From: Tsuneonella amylolytica
GTDB lineage: Bacteria; Pseudomonadota; Alphaproteobacteria; Sphingomonadales; Sphingomonadaceae
NCBI RefSeq assembly: GCF_003626915.1
Contig: NZ_CP032570.1
Span: 620,001-684,000, forward strand
Length of the DNA: 64,000 nucleotides
Reading direction: 5' to 3'
In this document: piece by piece, positions 1 through 6,639 of the stretch
Layout of the letters: each line of letters starts with the position of its first letter
Position numbering within the stretch: the first letter of the stretch is position 1
Translations under genes and position numbers: made by a program
The notes under the pieces: generated by a model
Told to the model about the DNA's origin: nothing
The model's input: the letters and a program-made list of their open reading frames with translations, nothing else
The model's database searches: none

Positions 1-499
1 CGTTGTCGTGCACGGTTTCCGCTGCGAAGCCGATGTGTTGACGATTTCCCGTCTCGGAATTGACATGCTGGACCGAGACGAGGGAGCGGTTTTCCGGATC
101 GTCGGTCGGCAGGTCAGACGGCCGGCTTTCGGCCGAAAGCGCGCGCAAGTCGGCCGCCCCGTCGGGAAGCACCGGCAAGGTCCACTCGGGTCCGTCGCCC
201 CGCAGGATGGCATCGTGTTCCACCGCGCTGGCGACATCGTGGACCGTCCTCGCCGTCTCGATGGCAAGTTCCGCCGCCTCGCTCGCACCCGAAGTGAAGA
301 TCACCTCCCCTTCCCAGCCGAGAGCCGCCTTCACTCGCTCGCGCGCATCCTCCAGCGCGGCGCGCGCCTTGCGCCCTTCGGCGTGGGGCGAACTGGGATT
401 GGCCCACAGCGCGAAGCCCGCCTCCATCGCCTCGCGCGCCTCGGGCCGCAGCGGAGTCGTGGCGGCATGGTCGAGGTAGATGCGGTTGCCGCCGGTCAC
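1..499 (-). CDS. Cysteine desulfurase, NifS/IscS class (3' part missing)
   Basis: Class V aminotransferase-fold PLP enzyme that takes sulfur from L-cysteine for Fe-S cluster or thio-cofactor synthesis. The N-terminal 166 residues are visible. They contain the family opening motif YLDHAATTP, then NPSSPHAEGR and the segment FTSGASEAAELAI, which corresponds to the PLP-phosphate-binding region. The start is taken as GTG at 499; the nearby ATG at 508-510 is out of frame and stops within seven codons. The PLP lysine and the catalytic cysteine loop lie beyond position 1, so IscS/NifS/SufS type cannot be decided. It diverges from the hydrolase gene that starts at 589, leaving about 90 bases for both promoters. 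Confidence 0.85.
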   Translation of the reverse strand, partial: MTGGNRIYLDHAATTPLRPEAREAMEAGFALWANPSSPHAEGRKARAALEDARERVKAALGWEGEVIFTSGASEAAELAIETARTVHDVASAVEHDAILRGDGPEWTLPVLPDGAADLRALSAESRPSDLPTDDPENRSLVSVQHVNSETGNRQHIGFAAETVHDN

Positions 500-588
500 G
501 ATTGCGATTTCGCCATTCGCGCCTATATAGCCGCCCACTTGGCAGGCGCCAGTCGCACCGCCGCAACCCGTTCAATCAAGGTCGTTTC

Positions 589-1245
589 ATGCCCTCAGTG
601 ATCTTCCCCGGCCCCGAAGGCCGTCTCGAAGGCCGTTACAGCCCCGCGCCGCGTCCGCGTGCGCCGGTGGCGATGATCCTCCACCCGCACCCGCACGGCG
701 GTGGCACGATGAACGACCGCATCGTCCAGCGGCTGTACAAGACATTCGTCGATCGCGGTTTTGCGGTCCTGCGCTTCAACTTCCGCGGCGTCGGTCGCAG
801 CCAGGGCAGCTTCGACAACGGCGTCGGCGAACTGTCCGACGCGGCAAGCGCGCTCGACTGGGTGCAGTCCATCCATCCCGAGGCGCAGACGACCTGGGTC
901 GCCGGCGTCAGCTTCGGCGCGCTGATCGGTATGCAGCTCCTTATGCGGCGGCCCGAGGTGCGCGGCTTCATCTCGGTTTCCGCGCCCGCCAGCATGTACG
1001 ACTTCAGCTTCCTGGCGCCCTGCCCGGCGAGCGGGATCTTCATCCACGGCGCGCAGGACACCGTCGTGCAGCCCAACGCCGTCGACAAGCTGGTCGAGAA
1101 ACTGCGCACGCAGAAGCACATCACCATCCATCACGACGTGATCCCGCGGGCGAACCATTTCTTCGAACACGAGATCGACGACATGATGCTGTCGGCGGAC
1201 AAGTACCTCGACTTCCGCCTCTCTCCCGACTGCCCGATCCGCTAG
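589..1245 (+). CDS. Alpha/beta hydrolase (COG2945-like)
   Basis: A 218-residue single-domain alpha/beta hydrolase, probably cytosolic, substrate unknown. Visible elements are the HPHPHGGG oxyanion-type loop (residues 32-39), the nucleophile elbow GVSFG (Ser108), an acid in GAQD (Asp157) and the catalytic histidine in ANHFF (His190), which is a full Ser-Asp-His triad. The ATG at 589 is preferred over upstream in-frame starts because homologous proteins of this family begin about 30 residues before the HPHPHGGG loop. It lacks a signal peptide. The family is loosely annotated as serine hydrolase/esterase, and nothing nearby fixes the substrate. Confidence 0.85.
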   Translation: MPSVIFPGPEGRLEGRYSPAPRPRAPVAMILHPHPHGGGTMNDRIVQRLYKTFVDRGFAVLRFNFRGVGRSQGSFDNGVGELSDAASALDWVQSIHPEAQTTWVAGVSFGALIGMQLLMRRPEVRGFISVSAPASMYDFSFLAPCPASGIFIHGAQDTVVQPNAVDKLVEKLRTQKHITIHHDVIPRANHFFEHEIDDMMLSADKYLDFRLSPDCPIR

Positions 1246-1306
1246 ACGGGGGCCATACCTTCCGATCGGTAGTGAAACGCGACGCGAAATCGCTTGCTGG
1301 TTGATT

Positions 1307-1324
1307 GTGATGTTGTAACATTGC
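1307..1324. promoter_or_regulatory. Zur-like operator upstream of tonB
   Basis: The 18 bases read GTGATGTTGTAACATTGC, with a perfect ATGTT-GT-AACAT core. They match 15 of 18 positions of the GTAATGTTATAACATTAC-type Zur box as I recall it for proteobacteria. The site ends 22 bases before the tonB start codon, a position that suits a repressor. Zinc control of this TonB is an inference; no zur gene is in the window. Confidence 0.4.
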
Positions 1325-1346
1325 CTGTCGAGAGAGGAGACTCGAT

Positions 1347-2033
1347 ATGGCTTACCTGCAGAACAATGGTTGGAAAGACCGGCCGGGAGCGATCGCGGGT
1401 GTCGTCGCCGTCCACGCGCTGGTCGGATACGCACTCGTGACCGGCCTCAGCTTCACCAAGATCGTCGAGACGGTGAAAAACCCGAAAGGCATCTTCGTCC
1501 CTGAGGTGAAGCTGCCGCCCCCGCCCCCGCCGCCCGATCCCACTCCTCAACCAACCGAGGCGGTCGTAAGCCCGAAGATGGTGGCGCCCAAGCCCCCGGT
1601 CGATCTGAACCCCGCCCACCCGCCGGTCGATACGACGCCGGTCATCATCCCCGTTCCGGACCCGCTGCCCTATGTCGTGCCGCGTCCGGCCCCGAGCGCG
1701 ACCGCGACCATTCCGCCCGCGCCCAAATCGACGTTCGACGCCGTGGGGGCCCTGCCCCGCGGCAATCCCGGTTCGTGGGTGACGGTCGACGATTACCGTT
1801 CGAGCTGGATCAACCGCGAGTTGACCGGCGTCGCCCGCTTCCGGCTCGACATCGCGGCGAACGGTCGGGTGTCGAATTGCACGATCACCGGATCGAGCGG
1901 TCATTCCGAGCTCGACAAGGCGACCTGCGCGCTTCTCACCAGCCGCGCCCGTTTCGATCCGGCCAAGGATATCAGCGGCGCGAAGGTGGCCGGGACCTAC
2001 TCCAGCGCGGTTCGCTGGGAATTGCCCGATTGA
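1347..2033 (+). CDS. tonB: TonB family energy transducer
   Basis: A 228-residue inner-membrane TonB protein that passes proton-motive force to outer-membrane TonB-dependent receptors. It has one N-terminal membrane segment (about residues 14-35), a long proline-rich periplasmic spacer (PPPPPPPDPTPQP and further Pro-rich stretches to about residue 130), and a C-terminal TonB domain. That domain carries the usual GVARFRLDIAANGRVSNCTITGSSG-like beta-strand pattern and the DKATCALLTSRARFDPA segment. A ribosome site AGGAG lies 8 bases before the ATG. ExbB and ExbD are not adjacent, so this TonB is either an accessory copy or its partners lie elsewhere. A Zur-like palindrome sits just upstream. Confidence 0.9.
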   Translation: MAYLQNNGWKDRPGAIAGVVAVHALVGYALVTGLSFTKIVETVKNPKGIFVPEVKLPPPPPPPDPTPQPTEAVVSPKMVAPKPPVDLNPAHPPVDTTPVIIPVPDPLPYVVPRPAPSATATIPPAPKSTFDAVGALPRGNPGSWVTVDDYRSSWINRELTGVARFRLDIAANGRVSNCTITGSSGHSELDKATCALLTSRARFDPAKDISGAKVAGTYSSAVRWELPD

Positions 2034-2036
2034 CGG

Positions 2037-2264
2037 TCAGGGCGTGCCGGCGGCCCGATCCGCCTGCGCGTCCAGCTGCCCGACCGGCGAGCGACCCTTG
2101 CCGTCGGGCAGCGTCCATATGGCGACGTTGACCACCGCGATTCCCGCCAGCACCAGCATCAGCAGCGCCTGCCGCCGCATCCCCGGCTTGCGCCACAGCC
2201 AGACGGCCCCGGCGACGAGAGCGACGGCGGCGAGGACGAGCAGCGAAAGGACGGCGGAGAGCAT
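2037..2264 (-). CDS. Small membrane protein, unknown function
   Basis: A 75-residue protein with two predicted membrane helices (about residues 3-24 and 32-52). A short basic loop (RKPGMRRQ) separates them, and the hydrophilic tail is Ala/Asp-rich. It converges on tonB with a 3-base gap between stop codons. I do not recognise a family. Codon use is the high-GC3 pattern of its neighbours, which supports it being real. Nothing in it suggests an enzyme. Confidence 0.6.
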   Translation of the reverse strand: MLSAVLSLLVLAAVALVAGAVWLWRKPGMRRQALLMLVLAGIAVVNVAIWTLPDGKGRSPVGQLDAQADRAAGTP

Positions 2265-2333
2265 CGCCCAGCCTTAGCCCGCACAGAAGCGCCGGAACAG
2301 CCCGCGCGGAAACGGGTTCTTGCTTGCATGACC

Positions 2334-2358
2334 GGGCGGACGATCCGCCCGCCTTTTT
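2334..2358 (+). terminator. Terminator-like hairpin in the leader of the DUF3597 gene
   Basis: A stem GGGCGGA (2334-2340), loop CGA and complementary TCCGCCC (2344-2350) are followed by GCC and five T residues. The orientation is that of an intrinsic terminator on the + strand. It ends only 13 bases before the ATG at 2372, and the ribosome site CGGAGG (2360-2364) directly follows the T run. It therefore either attenuates the downstream gene or stops read-through from tonB. Confidence 0.55.
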
Positions 2359-2371
2359 CGGAGGCCCCCGC

Positions 2372-2767
2372 ATGAGCATTTTCGGCAAGATCAAGGACGC
2401 CATTTTCGGCAAGGCCAAGGCCGCCCCGGCGCCTGCGCCCTCGCCCACCGTCGACACCACCCAGATGCCGGGCAACCCGCCTCCCGCCCCGGAACCGTCG
2501 CAGAGCGCGTCGGTCGACGTGATCGACGTGGAGAACAACCTCGACAACATGCCGGGTGCCGATCGCCTCAACTGGCGGACCTCGATCGTCGATCTGATGA
2601 AGTTGATCGGCGTCGATTCCGACTACGAGAGCCGCAAGGCCCTAGCGCAGGAACTCGGCCGGGCCGATTATTCCGGCAGCGCCGAGGACAACCTGTGGCT
2701 GCACAAGACGGTCATGGGCGAACTGTCGCGCAACGGCGGCAAGGTGCCTGCCGAGTTCCTCGACTGA
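2372..2767 (+). CDS. DUF3597 domain-containing protein
   Basis: A 131-residue protein of the DUF3597 family, function unknown. It starts with the family-typical MSIFGKIKDAIFGKA, which is amphipathic and basic. An Ala/Pro-rich linker follows (about residues 15-50). The conserved C-terminal domain contains LDNMPGADRLNWRTSIVDLMKLIGVDSD and a YSGSAEDNLWLHKTVM-like segment. Outside this gene the family often shares a region with LysM proteins, but no LysM is seen here. The ATG at 2372 has CGGAGG 7 bases upstream. A terminator-like hairpin lies immediately before the ribosome site. Confidence 0.85.
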   Translation: MSIFGKIKDAIFGKAKAAPAPAPSPTVDTTQMPGNPPPAPEPSQSASVDVIDVENNLDNMPGADRLNWRTSIVDLMKLIGVDSDYESRKALAQELGRADYSGSAEDNLWLHKTVMGELSRNGGKVPAEFLD

Positions 2768-2810
2768 GCCTTTCCTTCGATCGCTCGGTTCCATTGACGG
2801 AGCAGGTGCG

Positions 2811-4652
2811 GTGACGCACACCTCCGTCATGACCTTGCAATCGAACGACTTCACGCGCCGCCAGGCACTCATGGGGCTTGGCGGCGTTTCCACGCTTGCC
2901 CTCGCAGGCTGCCATACGACGATGCCCGCGGCTGCTGCGGCATCACCGCAGGCCCTGCTCGACGACATCGCGTGGAACCTGCTGGCGCATTACCCGGAAA
3001 GCGCTACCTCGCTCGGTGTCGATACCGATGCGCATGCCGGCCTTCGCGGCAGGCTCGGCGATCGCTCCGCGGCTGGGCAGCAGGCGTTGGCCGCCACGTT
3101 GCGGAACGATCTCGCCCGCGCACGGGCCGTCGATACCACCCGTCTCGATCCGTCCACCCGAACCAGCTTCGAAGTCGTCGAAAGCGCCTATGCCACCGCG
3201 CTCGACGGGTTCGCCATGCCCTACGGAGATGTGGCGGTCGGCGGCTGGCGCAACACACCCTACGTCGTCATCCAGAACGTCGGCGCGTACATCGATTTCC
3301 CGCGCTTCATGGCCGCAGAGCATCCCGTGCGAGACGTTGCCGATGCCGAAGCCTACCTCGCGCGCCTTGAACAGATACCGGCGGTGCTCGACGGCGAGCT
3401 CGGACGCATCCGCGCGGCCCGCGGCATGGGCATGGTTCCGCCGGCCTTCCTCCTCGACAAGGCGATGGCCGCGATGGAGAAATCGATCGCTGACGCGCGC
3501 GATCCGGCCGGGTCCTACGTTAGCGGGCTGATCGACCGCACCGGCACCATCCCCGGCAACTGGGCGGATCGCGCGCGGGCGCTGACCGAACCCATCGGCG
3601 AAGCGCTCGAGCGCCAATATGCCGAACTCGAAGCGCAGAGGGCCGTGGCCGACATGGCCCCCGGCATGTGGAGCCAGCCCGGCGGCGACGAGTTTTACGC
3701 CTGGGCCTTGCGCGCCAGCACCACGACCCGGATGACGCCCGACGAAGTCCACCGCGACGGCCTGCGCCAGCTGGAGGAACTGCACGCACGGATGGACCCC
3801 ATCCTGCGCGACATCGGGTACACGTCGGGCTCGGTCGGGGACCGGATGACCGCACTCGCCGCGGACAAACGCTACCAGTTCAGTCCCGGGGACGCGGGCC
3901 GGGCGGAGATCATGGCGTTTCTCCAGGAACGGATCGCCTGGATCAAGGGCCAGATGCCCCGCGCCTTCAACACCATCATGCCCGGCAATCTCGAAGTTCG
4001 GCGTATTCCGGAAGCCGAGGAAATCGGTGCGCCGGGTGCCTATGGCGGCGCCGGCAGCAAGGACGGGAAAATCCCCGGCAAGATGTGGATCAACCTGCGC
4101 TCCACCGACCTCCATCGCAAGTACGACCTGGCCGATCTCGCGTATCACGAGACGATCCCCGGGCACGTCTGGCAGGGCGAGTACTCGAACTCCCTCCCCC
4201 TCATCCGTTCGCTGCTCGCCTTCAACGCCTATTCGGAAGGCTGGGCTCTGTACGCGGAGCAACTTGCCGACGAGCTCGGTGCCTACGACGACTTCCAGGT
4301 GGGGCGCCTCGGCTACCTGCAAAGCCTCGCATTCCGCGCGTGCCGGATGGTCGTGGACACAGGCCTGCATGCCAAGCGCTGGAGCCGGCAGCAGGGCGTC
4401 GATTTCTTCGTGCAGCGCAACGGGTCGAAGCCCGAGGAAGTCGCGAGTGAAGTCGATCGGTACTGCAGCTGGCCCGGTCAGGCCTGCGGCTACAAGCTCG
4501 GCCATGCAGAGATCGTCCGGCAACGCGCCCGAGCGCAAGCGGCGATGGGCTCCCGCTACGACCTGAAGGCGTTCGACGACGCCGTGGTCCTGGGCGGAAA
4601 TGTTCCGATGGACGTCTTGGCGAGGACGGTGGACCGCTACATCGGTGGGTAA
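2811..4652 (+). CDS. DUF885 family metallopeptidase-like lipoprotein, Tat-exported
   Basis: A 613-residue protein of the DUF885 family, which is thought to have a zinc-peptidase fold. The N-terminus has a twin-arginine signal (FTRRQALMGLGG) that runs into a lipobox LALAGC, so it should be a folded lipoprotein exported by Tat. The putative zinc site is YHETIPGHVWQ, followed by a downstream glutamate in FNAYSEGWALYAEQL, which matches the family's HExxxxH arrangement. The GTG at 2811 is the first start; the in-frame ATG at 2829 gives the same signal peptide. The gene stands alone, with a 170-base AT-rich gap after it. Substrate is unknown; peptides are the usual guess. Confidence 0.88.
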   Translation: MTHTSVMTLQSNDFTRRQALMGLGGVSTLALAGCHTTMPAAAAASPQALLDDIAWNLLAHYPESATSLGVDTDAHAGLRGRLGDRSAAGQQALAATLRNDLARARAVDTTRLDPSTRTSFEVVESAYATALDGFAMPYGDVAVGGWRNTPYVVIQNVGAYIDFPRFMAAEHPVRDVADAEAYLARLEQIPAVLDGELGRIRAARGMGMVPPAFLLDKAMAAMEKSIADARDPAGSYVSGLIDRTGTIPGNWADRARALTEPIGEALERQYAELEAQRAVADMAPGMWSQPGGDEFYAWALRASTTTRMTPDEVHRDGLRQLEELHARMDPILRDIGYTSGSVGDRMTALAADKRYQFSPGDAGRAEIMAFLQERIAWIKGQMPRAFNTIMPGNLEVRRIPEAEEIGAPGAYGGAGSKDGKIPGKMWINLRSTDLHRKYDLADLAYHETIPGHVWQGEYSNSLPLIRSLLAFNAYSEGWALYAEQLADELGAYDDFQVGRLGYLQSLAFRACRMVVDTGLHAKRWSRQQGVDFFVQRNGSKPEEVASEVDRYCSWPGQACGYKLGHAEIVRQRARAQAAMGSRYDLKAFDDAVVLGGNVPMDVLARTVDRYIGG

Positions 4653-4778
4653 TGGCGCAAACGCGGACGAAAAGTTCGCAGGTGTCGCAAAAATGCGTTC
4701 GTGGGAGGCTTGTTGAACATATACAATGCAATATTGATAAAAGACAAATTTGGATTAAGATAACCCTCGCACATTCTG

Positions 4779-4796
4779 AATTATCATCTGATAATT
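4779..4796. promoter_or_regulatory. Perfect 18-bp palindrome, candidate operator of the Phd-PAS gene
   Basis: AATTATCA-TC-TGATAATT is an inverted repeat with two perfect 8-base arms and a 2-base centre. It lies 42 bases before the ATG of the Phd/YefM-PAS gene in an AT-rich stretch that contrasts with the roughly 65 percent GC around it. Phd/YefM antitoxins bind short palindromes in their own promoter, so autoregulation is the natural guess. A weak promoter candidate, TTGAAC at 4713 and GATAAA at 4736 with 17-base spacing, lies upstream. Confidence 0.55.
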
Positions 4797-4837
4797 AACC
4801 TTGGCAAATCTATTGCGAACGATTGAAACGATATTTT

Positions 4838-5728
4838 ATGGCTGATGGTTCGTTAATGCCCGGCAGGCGGGTCAGCTCGGCTGAGTTCGTGCGAAATTTT
4901 GCCGAGATACGTGACAGTACCGCGCGTGGTCCGGTAATCGTAAAAAACCATGGCCGCGACACGCATGTCCTGTTGTCGATGGATCAGTACGAGGCGCTTC
5001 TTTCCAGACCGGAAGAGACCGTTGGCGGAAGCAATCCGCTAACCGAACTCGGGAATTGGCTGACCGATGCAATCGTCCAGTGCGACCGCGATTCGACGAT
5101 CCGCCATGTGAACCGGGTGGCCGAGGCTCTGTTCAGGCGTTCGGCGAACGAGCTCGTCGGGCAGTCACTCGAGTCCCTTCCCGAACTCGCCACTTCTCAC
5201 CTGCTCGCGCTCGTCGCACGGGTCAATGCGACGAACGAACCCGAGACGGTCGAAGTCGCTTCGCCTTTCGGACAGGGCGGATGGTTGCGGTTCCGCTGCC
5301 TCCCTTGGCGCGACAGCAATGTCCTCATGTTCCGCGACCTCAGCGACGCGGCAACGGCGCAGCGCCTCGCGGAAACGAAAAACGCCATCGTTTCGGCCAT
5401 GAATCGTCACGGCGGTATCGGTTATGTCCGCACGTCCGTACGCGGCGTCATCGATCGCACCGATATTCCCTTCGCGACAATGCTTGGCCTTCCCGAAGAT
5501 CGCCTGATTGGAACGCCTCTCGTCAATCTCGTCGCGCGCGAGGCCCGGATGGCGGTACGTGACGCACTCGAGGATACGCTCGACCGGGGGACCGAGCACC
5601 GACTGGACATCGATCTCGTAGCCAACGGGGGAGAGACGGTTCCGGCGACGCTGGCCCTTGCGCAAATTTCCGGCCTTCGCGGCGTGTCGGGGGCGGCAGG
5701 GATCGTGACCGCTCGCCAGGCTGCTTAG
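4838..5728 (+). CDS. Phd/YefM-fold DNA-binding domain fused to two PAS domains
   Basis: A 296-residue protein. Residues about 12-55 (VSSAEFVRNFAEIRD, then PVIVKNHGRDTHVLLSMDQYEALL) are a Phd/YefM antitoxin N-terminal domain, the part that dimerises and binds DNA. In place of the usual toxin-neutralising tail there are two PAS-like domains. The first is about residues 65-170 (TDAIVQCDRDSTIRHVNRVAEALFRRSANELVGQ is a clear PAS core). The second is about 180-292 (ATMLGLPEDRLIGTPLVNLV). No membrane segment, kinase or output domain is present, so it looks like a soluble one-component regulator. ATG 4838 is chosen over the upstream TTG at 4823. No toxin gene adjoins it. Function and signal are unknown. 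Confidence 0.8.
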   Translation: MADGSLMPGRRVSSAEFVRNFAEIRDSTARGPVIVKNHGRDTHVLLSMDQYEALLSRPEETVGGSNPLTELGNWLTDAIVQCDRDSTIRHVNRVAEALFRRSANELVGQSLESLPELATSHLLALVARVNATNEPETVEVASPFGQGGWLRFRCLPWRDSNVLMFRDLSDAATAQRLAETKNAIVSAMNRHGGIGYVRTSVRGVIDRTDIPFATMLGLPEDRLIGTPLVNLVAREARMAVRDALEDTLDRGTEHRLDIDLVANGGETVPATLALAQISGLRGVSGAAGIVTARQAA

Positions 5729-5766
5729 ACTGTCTGGGGACACTGCGAAGTCGGCGCCGCTACTCC

Positions 5767-5964
5767 GTAGCCGCCGAATTAACCCTGCCCGAAACCACTG
5801 GTCGCGCGATCGCGGTCGATCTCGGTTCGCTGTACCTTGCGAGCGCCGCCCCCGCAATCGACGGTCTGCTTACACAGGTCACAAGCTCACTGGGCGTGAA
5901 GCTGGGCGCGGCCGACGTCGGCATTATCCGGCTGCGGTGCGGGGGCCCGATCGTCGTTACCTGA
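5767..5964 (+). pseudogene. Remnant of a TadG-like (DUF2134-type) C-terminus
   Basis: An open stretch of about 65 codons ends in TGA at 5962-5964. It reads as the C-terminal end of TadG-related pilus-assembly proteins: VDLGSLYLASAAPAIDGLL, then SSLGVKLGAADV and the closing RCGGPIVV. In intact homologues this segment ends a protein of several hundred residues. Here there is no upstream body and no convincing start codon or ribosome site; the frame runs back out of frame into the PAS gene. I infer a deletion relic. Family recognition is by eye from the GVKLG..ADV...RCG pattern. A very short expressed peptide cannot be excluded. Confidence 0.45.
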
Positions 5965-5970
5965 CCCTGT

Positions 5971-6501
5971 TCAGCGGCGCAGCATTCCCGTCACGACCTG
6001 GCCGAGAATTCCGCCCAGCGGGCCGCCGAGCGCGCCGCCGCCCGCACCTGCGCCCGGTTGGCCAGAAGGGGCAGCCGCCGGATTGCCATGTCCCTTCATG
6101 AGGTAACCGACCACCGCCATCGCCAGGATCGGCAACATCTTCTTGAGGAGTTCGGGCGGCAGTCCGGTCGAGCCGGCGACTTCTTCAGCGACGCCCCGGC
6201 TGACGTCCTTGGTCCCGAAGATCTGTCCGAGGATGTCGTTCCCCTGCCGCGTCGGCGTGGGGCTGCTGCCGAGGACACTGTCGAGAAGCCCGCCGCCAAG
6301 CGCTCCGCCGAGTACGCTGCCCAGCCCACCGGTACCGTCGCTGCAAGCGCCGCCCGCGCCGACTTGACTGCGTCCCAGTCCCGCGACGATCGCCGGTAGT
6401 AGAGCGCCCGCTGCCGTTTGCGCTGTGGACCTGTCGACGCCGAGCTCGCTCGCCATCGAGTCGATCGCGCCGGTCTGCTGCAACATCTGGCTTAGGTTCA
6501 T
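5971..6501 (-). CDS. DUF937 domain-containing protein
   Basis: A 176-residue protein of the DUF937 (YidB-like) family, function unknown. The N-terminus MNLSQMLQQTGAIDSMASELGVDRSTAQTAAGALLPAIVAGL-type helix pair is characteristic. A Gly-rich segment follows (GGLGSVLGGALGGGLLDSVLG), then a second conserved helix LPPELLKKMLPILAMAVVGYLMKG and a Gly/Ala-rich tail. The ATG at 6501 is chosen over a start 30 bases upstream because family members begin at MNLSQ. It is transcribed from just after the pckA terminator. Its stop lies 6 bases from the end of the TadG-like remnant on the other strand. Confidence 0.82.
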   Translation of the reverse strand: MNLSQMLQQTGAIDSMASELGVDRSTAQTAAGALLPAIVAGLGRSQVGAGGACSDGTGGLGSVLGGALGGGLLDSVLGSSPTPTRQGNDILGQIFGTKDVSRGVAEEVAGSTGLPPELLKKMLPILAMAVVGYLMKGHGNPAAAPSGQPGAGAGGGALGGPLGGILGQVVTGMLRR

Positions 6502-6536
6502 TCCGCCATCTCCTTCGGCCCATGAACGCATGACAC

Positions 6537-6574
6537 AAGAAAAAGCCCCGGTCCGGTTTCCCGGCCGGGGCTTT
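6537..6574 (-). terminator. Intrinsic terminator of pckA
   Basis: The arms AAAGCCCCGG (6542-6551) and CCGGGGCTTT (6565-6574) form a 10-bp GC-rich stem. On the minus strand it is followed by a T run (TTTTTCTTG). It lies 66 bases after the pckA stop and before the DUF937 start, so it separates two same-strand genes. Confidence 0.8.
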
Positions 6575-6639
6575 CCTGTGGGGTCATCCGCTAGGCACTG
6601 CCTCGGGCGGTGGCCCTCCTCTCCAACTGGAAAGATCGA

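Noticed and set aside
2943-4538. A 531-codon open frame on the minus strand opposite the DUF885 gene
   Set aside because: It is wholly antisense to a recognisable gene, its product has no domain, and it is explained by high GC giving few stops.
4653-5970. A complete type II toxin-antitoxin module
   Set aside because: Only a Phd/YefM-type domain is present. No toxin-sized frame with a known toxin motif lies on either side.
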